A stretch of 64,000 nucleotides of DNA, from contig JAUPFV010000002.1 of assembly GCA_036936605.1 (NCBI GenBank), forward strand, positions 270,452,770-270,516,769, read 5' to 3'. How positions within the stretch are numbered: the first letter of the stretch is position 1; each line of letters starts with the position of its first letter. The stretch comes from Limnanthes douglasii subsp. nivea (Eukaryota; Streptophyta; Magnoliopsida; Brassicales; Limnanthaceae). Below are positions 7,902 to 18,300 of the stretch, piece after piece. The notes beneath the pieces are model-generated. The model was not told where the DNA came from. It was given only the letters and a program-made list of their open reading frames with translations, and searched no databases. A program made the position numbers and the translations under genes.

Positions 7902-10733
7902 TGCATGGGACGGGAACATCTCCTGGTCTGTCTTTGGTGCCAATGCAGCTCGGTAACATTCTCGGGCCGTCTTCTGGCTGCTTCGTACGACCCCGATGTT
8001 ATTGCCAACCACATACTTTACACACTGATGAATAGTTGAAGTCACTGCATGCATGCGCGATATCCAAGATCGTCCCAGAATTGCATTGTGCGACGCCGGC
8101 GCGTCGACCACTATGAACAGCACGGTGACCTCTTTTTTAAACGGGCCGCGGCCTAATTGTACCACACCTTCGAACTCTCCAACGACGTCCGCTGCTGTTC
8201 CCGTAAACCCAACGATGGCACGGTCGGATCGTTCGAGTACCGGCCGTGTTCGGAATTTGGCGAAAGTTGAAGCAAAGATGATATTAGCTGAGCTTCCGGT
8301 ATCTATCAAAATACGCCGAACCTCTTCTCCCGCGATCGCTGCCCCGATCACAACGGCATCCTCATGAGGCCCGGCTAAGTCTCTCATATCGTCATCGTCA
8401 AAGTGCAAAATTGGGGAAGGGGTGCTTCGGGTTTGGAAGCAAGCTCTGGCTTCCATCTGGGTAGCTAAGTTAACGATGTGTCTCTTTCTGGAGGAATGCG
8501 TTATTCCTGCCATCGAATCCCCTCCGAAGATGGTCATGGATTCGAATAGATCGCGCAGGCCTTGTACCTTACCGACGAGCCCGTCAATTTTTTCATCAAC
8601 AACTCTGATACCGCCGCGGTCGCCAATTTTTTCATCAACAGCTCTGATATCGCCACGGTCGCCAATTTTTTCATCAACAACTCTGATATCGCCACGGTCG
8701 CCAATTTTTTCATCAACAACTCTGATATCGTCGGGGTACAGAGTTGGGGAAAAGGTGCGCCAGGTTTGGAAGCAAGTTCTGGTTTGGAAGCCAGTTCTGG
8801 TTCCCGTCGCAGATCCTTCTCCGAGGTCTGTTGATGAATCAAACAGTTGACAAAGGCCACGCACGCTAACTTCCGCCTCTTCCTCGATGACCCCGATGAT
8901 ATTCCGACCGACCTCGGGATCAAGGTACTCAACCGATACGTCGAACTGATCCGTAACTTCCGAAATCGCCATGGTGGTTTCCGGCTTCGGAATTATGACC
9001 ACCTCTTTCGAGGGCGCGGCATGTTGGGCCTTCTTGACATACTCTAACAGGTTACCGTGCTCAATGAGCATCTGTATTTCCTTCTTTAAAGCTATGCAGT
9101 CCTTCGTGTCATGGCCGACGTCCTCGTGGTAACGACAATAGCGGTTATTCCTTTGTTCCCGAGGCGTCGGGATAGGAAAAGGCTTTCGGTACATCCCGCT
9201 TCTCTTGGTTTTTTCGTAGATTGAGGATACGCACTCCGTGAGATCCGCGAAGTAGGCCGGTCGTATCCATTTGTTGGACATGGGCCGGGACGTTGCCGGT
9301 CCGTTTTGTTTCGGCCTAAAGCCGGTCGGGGCGGAAGGTTTAGTTACCGCTTGCGAGCTCGGGGGTATTGTGCTAATCGGCTGGGCCGTTCTAACCTGGT
9401 CGAGTCGGGAACCCTGCTTTATTACGACCGATGCCTGGGCGCTCTGTTGGATCTGCGCCGCCACTTCAGAAGCCTCCGTTTCTTCAATCAGTATCTGTTT
9501 TTCTATTTGTGCCAACAACGCGGAAAAAGTGAACGCCTGCTTCTTCGTGACCGCCTGCTTCATCGGCCCCGGGAGCAGGCCTAACCGAAACGCCGTTAGG
9601 GCCACGTTCTCTTCACAATGGTCCAAATCGGTCTTCGCATCGATGAAACGCCTGGTATAGTTTTTTAGGCTCTCCCCTAGCTTCTGTCGACAGTTCATTA
9701 TAGTATCTCCATTGGCACGGAAACTCTTACTTCCCACGAAGTGTTGCCTAAACATAGCCCAAAAAGTCCCGAAGTTTCTGATGCACCCCTGCGGTAACCG
9801 GTTGTACCATTTTGAAGCCCTATCTTTGAATGTCATAGAAAAAGCCCTACATAAGAGCTTATCGTCGTTATCGAAACTCAGCATAAAGTTCTTAAAGGCC
9901 TCCAAATGGTTGTCCGGATCCGTCTTCCCGTCGTATTTCTCCAGTTTAGAAATGTCAAAACGCCTCGGGAGCGGTCCCGCTAATATCTCATCAGATAACG
10001 GGGAGGCTCTCCAGTTAACTCCGAGCTCAAAAGCTCCTCCCCCAAGGCCCTCGGTCCTGATTTCATAGAGCCCCTCGGCTCTTGGGCCGACGAACTGGCT
10101 GCTCGTTCGGTATCCAAGGTTTTGGCTGTTCGTTGGCTGCCACGGAATTGGTGGCAACATTTCTCGCTCTCCGCGGCTGGCGACGTGCGTTCCTTCTTTT
10201 TCAAAGGATACAGGGGTCGGTTTATCGGTGCCGCCCTTTTTGTACCGCGAAGGGTCTGCCCTGGACCCTCGAACGCGCTGGGACCGAGTCTTTCGTGTCC
10301 GCTGGGCTCTCTCCCGACGTCGGTACTCCTCGTCGGACGAGTCGCCTGAGGGATAGTCCGACGTCATGGTATGATGGACGCCCGAGTTCCGACGAATCTT
10401 GACAGCCTCTACATCATCGGGAGGTGAATCTCGGTAATACCTGACAGGTCGGGCCTCCATCCTCGATGCTTGGGCGTGACCAACCGCTCCCCGATCGACC
10501 AGGGCGGGCTCTTTGCCCTTCCCTTCACGAATCCTTTTCTCGTCCAGCGCCCGCTCTCGCTCCTCTTCTAACCGGGCAATATCTTCGAGCAGCTGCTTTC
10601 GGGTCATAATCAGGGTCGAACGCTTATCACGACCGCCGTTCCACTCCCGACCAGGAGCTCCCGCGTCCTCCGACCCAGCAGCGGCCCGGATGACCTCCCT
10701 ACCATCCCTCTCTGTCGCCGCTTCGCTATTCAT
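7899..10733 (-). CDS. gag: E1 gag-protease
   Basis: The open frame runs 944 codons from the first ATG (10733) to UAG (7899-7901). Upstream in-frame codons to 10754 lack ATG. The N-terminus is charged, with a short coiled region. The retrotransposon gag core lies at about residues 278-413. A zinc-knuckle variant has C533, H536, H541 and C546 (C-X2-H-X4-H-X4-C instead of CCHC). Four copies of a 13-residue repeat with VDEKIGDRG follow before the aspartic protease, whose active site DTGSS starts at D811. It forms the particle shell, binds RNA and processes the polyprotein. In the genomic RNA it precedes pol in the same frame. Confidence 0.93.
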   Translation of the reverse strand: MNSEAATERDGREVIRAAAGSEDAGAPGREWNGGRDKRSTLIMTRKQLLEDIARLEEERERALDEKRIREGKGKEPALVDRGAVGHAQASRMEARPVRYYRDSPPDDVEAVKIRRNSGVHHTMTSDYPSGDSSDEEYRRRERAQRTRKTRSQRVRGSRADPSRYKKGGTDKPTPVSFEKEGTHVASRGEREMLPPIPWQPTNSQNLGYRTSSQFVGPRAEGLYEIRTEGLGGGAFELGVNWRASPLSDEILAGPLPRRFDISKLEKYDGKTDPDNHLEAFKNFMLSFDNDDKLLCRAFSMTFKDRASKWYNRLPQGCIRNFGTFWAMFRQHFVGSKSFRANGDTIMNCRQKLGESLKNYTRRFIDAKTDLDHCEENVALTAFRLGLLPGPMKQAVTKKQAFTFSALLAQIEKQILIEETEASEVAAQIQQSAQASVVIKQGSRLDQVRTAQPISTIPPSSQAVTKPSAPTGFRPKQNGPATSRPMSNKWIRPAYFADLTECVSSIYEKTKRSGMYRKPFPIPTPREQRNNRYCRYHEDVGHDTKDCIALKKEIQMLIEHGNLLEYVKKAQHAAPSKEVVIIPKPETTMAISEVTDQFDVSVEYLDPEVGRNIIGVIEEEAEVSVRGLCQLFDSSTDLGEGSATGTRTGFQTRTCFQTWRTFSPTLYPDDIRVVDEKIGDRGDIRVVDEKIGDRGDIRAVDEKIGDRGGIRVVDEKIDGLVGKVQGLRDLFESMTIFGGDSMAGITHSSRKRHIVNLATQMEARACFQTRSTPSPILHFDDDDMRDLAGPHEDAVVIGAAIAGEEVRRILIDTGSSANIIFASTFAKFRTRPVLERSDRAIVGFTGTAADVVGEFEGVVQLGRGPFKKEVTVLFIVVDAPASHNAILGRSWISRMHAVTSTIHQCVKYVVGNNIGVVRSSQKTARECYRAALAPKTDQEMFPSHA
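8583..8740 (-). repeat. 39-bp tandem repeat, four units, inside E1 gag-protease
   Basis: The unit 'gtcgccaattttttcatcaa' plus 19 further bases recurs four times with few changes. It encodes 13-residue units of the type DIRVVDEKIGDRG. Because 39 is a multiple of 3, the frame is kept. E2 and E3 lack it in the corresponding gag-protease linker. Confidence 0.9.
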
Positions 10734-10784
10734 CCCGTAAAATGTGATTTTCAAAGGACAGAAGATTCCTTTTCGGTATCACTG

Positions 10785-10802
10785 TTCCCACAGACGGCGC
10801 CA
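10785..10802 (-). other. Primer binding site of E1
   Basis: The minus strand reads TGGCGCCGTCTGTGGGAA, one base inside the 5' LTR. Its TGG start matches a tRNA CCA end. The type is consistent, from memory, with the tRNA-Arg sites described for Tat/Ogre elements, but the tRNA was not checked. Element X has a close variant (32801-32818), whereas E0, E2 and E3 use a different sequence. Confidence 0.85.
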
Positions 10803-10803
10803 A

Positions 10804-11132
10804 TGATGAGTAAATAGCTGAAAAAGGAATTTATTTCGGATATAGCGTCTGAGGAGTTCTAGAGAGAGAAAGTATAGAGAGATAAAGTAGTCTTTTTGTC
10901 AAGAAAATATTCCATACCATTTTAGGCAAAAAGGGTCCTCCTTTTATAGTAAAATAGGGAGGGCCCGCTTAAGCTCTATGGGCCATCATCACATGTCGAT
11001 GGGCCCTCTTTTGCTACTTTTATTTTTGCATATTAGTCCCTAAAGAACTTTGTATACTCAAATAACTATATTAACTATTATCTATTACATTGTTACCCCT
11101 ATTCCTTGGATCGGCGAATTCCGCCCTCATCA
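10804..11132 (-). repeat. E1 LTR, right copy (5' LTR in element sense)
   Basis: 329 bp, identical by eye to 205-533. The minus-strand TATA box CTATAAAAGG lies at 10940-10949. This LTR should hold the promoter for gag-pol RNA. Confidence 0.95.
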
Positions 11133-11137
11133 GGGTC
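11133..11137. repeat. Target site duplication of E1, right copy (GGGTC)
   Basis: An identical copy of 200-204, immediately after the LTR end. Confidence 0.9.
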
Positions 11138-11313
11138 GGGTTGTGAAACCGGGTCGAATTTAAAGACCCATTAGTGTTGAAGTAGATTAACAAATAGCTT
11201 AGTCAAAAGTTATATACATTTGTCCTGTTCGGATTTATAGTGGTGTGATATGGTCTGTATTACCCTTGTCCGGATTAATGGGTAGGTTGTGATTGTAATA
11301 TTTAAACTCATAA
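11138..11313 (-). mobile_element. LTR of element E0, right fragment
   Basis: It continues the E0 LTR after E1: 'cgaatttaaagacccatta', 'agcttagtcaaaa' and 'tgtccgga' align with the E2 and E3 LTRs in order. It ends around ACTCATAA (11306-11313), a mutated form of the family end ACTCATCA. With 16-204 the LTR totals about 365 bp, close to the 376-420 bp of its relatives. Confidence 0.75.
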
Positions 11314-12229
11314 AAAAGAATATACAATTTTTTAAAAATATATTTCCAAAGTATAATGTAAATGTATATATTACCTCTTATATATGTTACGTCGTATTCT
11401 ATCACAAAAGAAAATAGGGTTGCATCGTTCACGTGATCAAGAATCTTTCGGTTAAGGTGATAATTTTTATGAATTAAGTGGTATATTAGGTTCATAACAA
11501 AATTTTGTTTTTTGATATTGTTCGTATTTAAGTGGTTGTGCTTCATCTGAATGCACAATTACCTCTCATTCATCATGGTTACAGATGAAATACACAAAAA
11601 TAGATTTTTTTCCTAGATGAATCTATTATTTCATCATAATTGAGAACTATATTTGACTTCAAGGAGTAATTAGTCAAGAGCATAGAGTACACATCTACTT
11701 CAAAACTTTACTTTGTGTAATTTTAGTTTGTTATAACTTAACTTTATCCATTTCAAAACTATGTAAAAATAAACGAGATTGCTTAAGTTTGAAACATGTA
11801 ATTTTAGCAGTGTAATAAATCCACCACTTTAGTAAAGCAGATTAATAGTTTTGAAACATGAAACATCACACGTGGGTAGAAGGCAGATTACTAGTTTTGA
11901 ATCATTCTTTCAATTACTCTTAATATCATTCCCTTGATTATTTCCTTTATTTACTCCATTTGTTGTTTTTTCAAATTTCTGTTGCTCCATAAATGGTTTT
12001 CTTCATCTTCAAGTGTAAATACAGGTACGTCAATTTCATGTGCGTATAGTAAACATTAGTTCTCGGGAAAACCCTCTGGCTTTAGTATAAGTGATGAACC
12101 CTTTATTCAGATGCCAATAGAAATCGAAAACCATCTTTACTACGCATGATACCCATTCTTGAGTCACCTCTTTCTTTAACTATTCTTATTCGTCGTATTG
12201 GCTCATTAAAGTCAATCAAGTAGATACGA
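11314..12229. other. AT-rich interval, no gene recognised
   Basis: About 0.9 kb with no supported gene. It should contain the left LTR of element X, since X's antisense gene starts near 12230, but I could not align it to the X LTR fragment at 32819. The short frame at 11235-11558 has no recognisable content. Confidence 0.5.
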
Positions 12230-14684
12230 TGGCACCGAAAAAAATGGTGAAGAAGAAAGTGGTGAAAATTGCGTAGTCAGAATTTTAAGACCCAATTTAC
12301 TCTGAAAGTTACTTTTCTCGACTAACCTCTAAATATGGGTATCTTGATGATAATGGGTTACTAAGACTTCAGGCTAGGTACAAGATTCTCGAGGATGTTA
12401 TAATGAGGGTTCCATCAATTAGTGAACATCCTTACCAGGAACAGGATTATGAGACTTGCCTATTCACTACCATATTTGATTGGGGGCTTCAATTACCATT
12501 GCGCTCATTAATTCGAGAATATTTTAGCGTAATAGGCATATGCCCAACCCAATTAGTTGCGGACGGGTGGATGAAACTTATTAGTATAATTCTGGGCTCA
12601 CGTCTATTAAGGATTAAAGTCTGTTTGGCGGATTTACTTCTTGCCATTGATATAGCTAAGCTTGCCAAATCTTTTTTTTTCTATACTCAGTTGACCGGTA
12701 TGAGGAAGATTGTTGAGCTCCCGTCGTCGGATAAGAACTGGAAACATTTGTTTATGTTTGTGTCAGTAAATTGAGAGCATTAAAAACCGATTATGAATCT
12801 CCAGTTTGAAAAGAAGTGGAAAGTGAGGTGTAAGCATCCTTAATAAGTTTCAGATGTTTTGTTGACAAATACTGATATTAATCATCCATGATTTGTTTGT
12901 TCAGATAAAGGAACCCATCAGGAATTGTGTAAGGAATGAGTGTCAAAGGGGTACAAGAACCCCATGGTTCAAGTAGCTAAGCTAATACGCTCGACTTGGT
13001 TTCAAGAACCAGATTTTCTTTATACCCAGGTGAATATTTGAGTGCTGGTCTGTGGCCAGTGCTAGAGCTAAACATTTCAAAAGAGGAAAAGGTGACTATG
13101 GCAGCCAGGGGTGAGGTTGCGTCAGCGGAGCGCATACGGGCACTGATGGAGCAGAGGTATCGAGAATGAAATATCATAGGGGTTTGGCTGTCAGTACCTC
13201 AGACCTGAAAATCAAAGGAGGCAGAAGGTTCTACGTTGGTTCCTTGTCAGAATGATAGGGAAGAAGAGGTGATAGCGATTCAAGGAACTGATGAGGTGGA
13301 TCAATAAAAAATGAGATTATCCCAGTTGGGGGTGAAATAGTGCAGGATCGAGCGCGGCGAGCTCGGGAAGAGGATGAAGATTCGAATGAGAAAGTAAGGC
13401 CTCTGGAAAAAAAGTCTTGGGTTATCGTTGATGTTGTACCTCTTGCAACAAAGAAGTTGCAGCTGGTGGATGAGGATAGTGGGGACAGTGCTGCAGTGCC
13501 AGAGAAGCGTGTCGATCAATCAGTGCATCCAAAAGCTGAGCGAGAACAGGGGAAAGCCCCTGAGGTGGTCGTTCTAGATGAAAACCAAGCGGACGGCCAT
13601 ATGTGTTGGGTAGAGGATATCGACGATTAAGGAGAGAGGCAAAAGGAGAAAATTCCCAAGGAGATAGCACAAAGAATGAAGGATCTTGAACTTAACAACC
13701 ATTCACCCATCAATCCTCTTTGTTTATAGGGTCAGCATATGATCCTCCTTTGTGAATATTTCTAGACTGGAGAAAATGCCAACTGACAATAGAGGAGTTG
13801 GGTCGAGTAAAAGGGAATTGCCCACAGAGGAGCTGCCGCCAACAAGAATTATTATGCCTCGCCCTACGATGCTGATGTTCGAGCAACTCAAGCATTGTCC
13901 CGAACTAACATACTATGATGGCATGCCTATTAGTGAAATCCATCAACGATGAGTGGAGCTGGTGATTGAGGTAGATAACTTAATTGTAAAGTAAAAATGA
14001 CGACCACGAACTGATCTGATGTTATATGTAGATGCATCACAATTCAGTTGTGCTGTTGTATCGTCGGATGTCCAATGCTAATTATGAAGTTATGGAACAT
14101 TGGAAGCCAAAGCCTATATTTTTTGGGTCGGTGAAGGGTTTGACTACCAAACTTGCTCGGTTAAACATGCTTATTGGTCGGCCAAGACATTGAAAGACAA
14201 AGAAAAAAAAAGCAAACGAGGGGCTCCATGAGGAGATTACTGCTCTTAAAAGTTCACTATCCTCAAGCGAAGAGCTGACTGCGTTGATGTTGGAGAATGG
14301 AGAGCTCAAGGGGAAGGCGAAGAATGAGAAGAAATAGATAGACTTCTAACGCGATCAGTGGAAGAAGAACATGTGAGCTGCATTAGAGGAGAAAGATAAA
14401 CAAGTGATGGGGTGGCGATGGATATGATAGCGAGCAACCAGTGGGAGACCGTGGTAGAACTGTTGGCGTTGAATCCGAGCATGAAGCTGGGATCGCTAAG
14501 TCAGTCGGTAAATGCATCCATCCCTCCATATATGAGTGACTCCATGAACGACGACTCTATTCATGTGGAGCAAGAGACTGGTAAAACGTCGGTGGTGGAA
14601 GCTAAGGAGGCTAGGACACAACCGACTTGTGAGGTTCTTACCAAAACCCTTTTGAAAGACCATCCAACTGCTACAAACTCTTGA
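12230..14684 (+). pseudogene. Antisense accessory gene of X, degenerate
   Basis: It starts with ATGGCACCGAAAAAAATGGTG, a basic N-terminus. The best-preserved part (12403-12774) contains TIFDWGLQLPLRSLI and CPTQLVADGWMKLI, the equivalents of the conserved core of E1 (FNWGLRFPLDPEI and CPSQLTPNAWYTL). A likely intron with GT at 12828 and AG at 12904 lies where E1, E2 and E3 have theirs. Charged and coiled-coil-like pieces follow at 13340-13630 and 14412-14684. Several stops and frameshifts break it. Confidence 0.75.
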
Positions 14685-15385
14685 AGTGATTTCTTATGTG
14701 TTGATTTCTTTGATGGTGTAGTATTTATGTGTTATATATTCTAAGTACTAGACTTTAATTAATAGTTTGGGATGAAATCGACTACTTTTGTGTGCAACCT
14801 TACTTTTATGTAAACGAGTTCACCTTGTTTTAACTGTGTGGCAGATTATCAATATACTGGTTCAGATTTAATGAGCGCATATTGTTGGTATGATTTTCGC
14901 GTAGTTTCCATTGTGATAGTTGGGTGGGGTGAGCATGCCGGGAATAGAGAAGTTTGTTTGGAGATTTGTTTATTAGTTACAATAGCTAGTTGGGCTAATC
15001 CTTACGAGGCCGAGCTCAGTAGGGCTCATCCCGTAACTAGGAATTGAATTATCCTTTTAGATAAGTTGCTTATATAACCCTATTGCATGGCCTTATACAT
15101 GCTTGGTTTTGAACCAGTTCGCTTATATACCATGTACAAGGTATTATGCTTAGTATGGCCGTAGCCCGTAGCCGTGGCCAATAAACCCGATCGTGTTTAT
15201 AAACACTTGGTATGGGATCAGTATGGCCCATTGCGTAGACCATAAGCATGTTCATAGTCCCAGTCGCGATTGTAAGGATGAAGAAATTGTAGTAATAGAC
15301 ACATGTAATGGCGAAAGGGATAAAATATATTAGTAAGATGAATAAAAACCCTCCCGCGACATCAGGGAAAAAAGAGAGCATCCTC
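14685..15385. other. X interval between antisense gene and pol
   Basis: By position this corresponds to the repeat-bearing 3' region of E1. No tandem array or convincing gene was seen. Short frames at 14838-15047 and 15070-15381 have no recognisable domain. Confidence 0.5.
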
Positions 15386-18300
15386 TTAATACAAATATTG
15401 GTGATATAAATTTAAATGATATACATTCCATGGGTGCTTCAGGGTGTAATCCTCTGTGTCAGTGACGCGATAGGCTCCAGTATGGCCTTTACAGATAACG
15501 ACATACGGTCCTTCCCAATTGGGGCCTAACTTTCCAACTGTTATGTCACCTGCTCCTTGGAATACCTTCTTTATTACTGTGTCGCCGAACTGGAAACTGT
15601 GTGGTTTAAGCCGATCATTGAATCGACCTCTTATCAGACTCATGTAATGCTCTGCTCGAAGGTGTGCTTGATCACACCATTCTTTAATAACGTCAATGCT
15701 TTCCGCGCAGCTGGTGAGTTTGTTTTTTTCTTCATAACTCATAATCTGATGGCTTGGTAAAATTATTTTTATTGGTACCACGACTTCACTTCCATAAACG
15801 AGGGCAAATGAGGTGTCTCCAGTTGCAGCTCGAGGGGTAGTTTGGTATGCCCATAGGACCTCCGATAATTTGTCGGGCCATTTTCATTTGGCTTCTTCAA
15901 GCTTATTTTCTATCCCTTCCATATTGTTCTATTGGTGAGTTGGACTTTTTTGTTCTCCTAGGGGTAATATGGTATGGAAAAATATTGGTTGATCCCATAC
16001 CGCTAGCAAAAAGTTGTTACCACCGAGTTTTGGAATTAGGGGCCGTTATCTGTCATCAATACACATGGTATGCTAAACCTAGCAAGTATTTGATTATGGA
16101 TAAAGTCATATAGTTCTTAGGCTCGGGTTCAAAATATGGCTTTGGCTTCTACCCCATTTCGAAAATTAGTCCACCGCGACAATTAGAAACTAGCGTTTGT
16201 TAGTCGCTATAGGAAGCGGTCCTACAAGGTCGATGCCATATTTGTCAAAAGGGCAAGGAACATGGATAACTTGCATATGCTCGCTAGGTAGATGCTAAGT
16301 ATTGGCGAACTGTTGGCATTGGTGACATTGTTAAACCAATCATTCCGCATTGTTTTCCAATTGTTGCACCTAATATACGGCCAATAAGAAACGTCGAATG
16401 AGGCTCTGATACCCATAGTGCGCCCCTACTTCTCCTGTGTGTAAGTCGTGCATAACTGAGGTAGCTTCTACTTGGTCAAGACAACATAGCAAAGCTCAAG
16501 TTGAACTTTTTTCCTGTATAAGACGTTGTCCAACACACAATATTTGACAAACCGTTGTTGGAGAGTTCGACCAGCGTTCTTATCCGTCGGTAAAACGGTA
16601 GAGTTTAAGTACAGTAAGTAAGGTTGTCTCTAATCATTTGAGCTGTCAATTGCATGGATGGTTTCACTCCTGTTGATGAGTATTATGGTTGGTAGTTCTT
16701 GGGTGATAACCAATGGATGATCTCCCAAGGCTGCTGCCTTGGCGAGTGTATCTGAAGTGGAGTTTTCCAGTCGGGGGAACTTGCGCATACGACACCGTTA
16801 CTAACTTAGACTCACACTCCTTGAGTATTGCTAATTATATTTGTATCCCTTTTTTGCATCATAAGTTCCTTTGGCCTGGAAACTGCGTGGTTTAAGCCGA
16901 TCATTGAATCGACCTCTTATCAGACTCATGTAATGCTCTGCTCGAACGTGTGCTTGATCGCACCATTCTTCTATAGCGTCAATGCTTTCCGCGTGGCTGG
17001 TGAGTTTGTTGTTTTCTTCATAACTCATAATCTGATGGCTTGGTAAAATTATTTTTATTGGTACCACGACATCACTTCCATAAACGAGGGAAAATGGGGT
17101 GTCTCCAGTTGCAGCTCGAGGGGTAGTTTGGTATGCCCATAGGACCTCCGATAATTTGTCGGGCGATTTTCATTTGGCTTCTTCAAGCTTATTTTCTGTC
17201 CCTTCGATATTGTTCTATTGGTGAGTTGGAATTTTTTGTTCGCCTAGGGGTAATATGGTGTGGAAAAATATTGGTTGATCCCATACCGCTAGCAAAAGGT
17301 TGTTACCACCGAGTTTTGGAATTGGGGACCGTTATCTGTCATCAATACACATGGTATGCCAAACCTAGCAAGTATTTGATTATGGATAAAGTCACATAGT
17401 TCTTAGGCTCGGGTTCAAAATATGGCTTTGGCTTCTACCCCATTTCGAAAAGTAGTCCACCGCGACAATTAGAAACTAGCGTTTGTTAGTCGCTATAGGA
17501 AGCAGTCCTACAAGGTCGATGCCATATTTGTCAAAAGGGCAAGGAACATGGATAACTTGCATATGCTCGCTAGGTAGATGCCAAGTATTGACGAACTGTT
17601 GGCATTGGTGACATTGTTAAACCAATCATTCCGCATTGTTTTCCAATTGTTGCCACTAATATACGACCAATAAGAAACGCCGAATGAGGCTCTGATACCC
17701 ATAGTGCGCCCCTACTTCTTCTGTGTGTAAGTCGTGTATAACTGAGGTAGCTTCTGCTTGGTCAAGACAACATAGCAAAGCTCAAGTATAACGTTTTTTA
17801 TATAAGACGTTGTCCAACACACAATATTTGACCAACTGTTGCTTGAGAGTTCGACCAGCGTTCTTATCCGTCAGTAAAACGGTAGAGTTGAAGTACAGCA
17901 AGTAAGGTTGTCTCTAATCTTTTGAGCTGCCAATTGCATGGATGGTTTCGCTCCTGTTTATGAGTGTTGTGGTTGGTAGTTCTTGGGGTGATAACCAATG
18001 GATGCTCTCCCAAGGCTGCTGCCTTGGCGAGTGTATCTGAAGTGGAGTTTTCCAGTCGGGGGAACTTGTGCATACGACACCGTTACTAACTTGGACACAC
18101 ACTCCTTGAGTATTGCTAATTATATCTGTATCCCCTTTTTTGCATCATAAGTTCCTTTGGCCTGGTTGATGACCAATTGCGAGTTTGAACGGATTCGTAG
18201 TAGACGAGCCACACATATCAAAGCCAACTTCATGCCACAAATAACTACCTCATATTCTGCAATGTTATTTGTAACCGAGAAATTAAATTTGATAGCCTAT

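Larger units (their letters stand above)
205..11132 (-). mobile_element. Complete Ty3/gypsy (Tat/Ogre-like) LTR retrotransposon E1
   Basis: This 10.9-kb element is bounded by identical 329-bp LTRs and a perfect GGGTC duplication. In minus-strand order it has LTR, primer binding site, gag-protease, an in-frame UAG, RT, RNase H, a second RNase H, integrase, a tandem-repeat zone, an antisense spliced gene, a polypurine tract and LTR. The dual RNase H, the lack of a chromodomain after the integrase and the antisense extra gene place it in the plant Tat branch. All frames are open, so it could be autonomous. It is inserted in the LTR of the older element E0. Confidence 0.95.

Noticed and set aside
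8422..8850. Plus-strand open frames with IFSSTTLISPRSP- or NFFINNSDIATVA-like repeats
   Set aside because: They are the reverse complement of the 39-bp repeat in gag-protease; the minus-strand frame has the recognisable domains.
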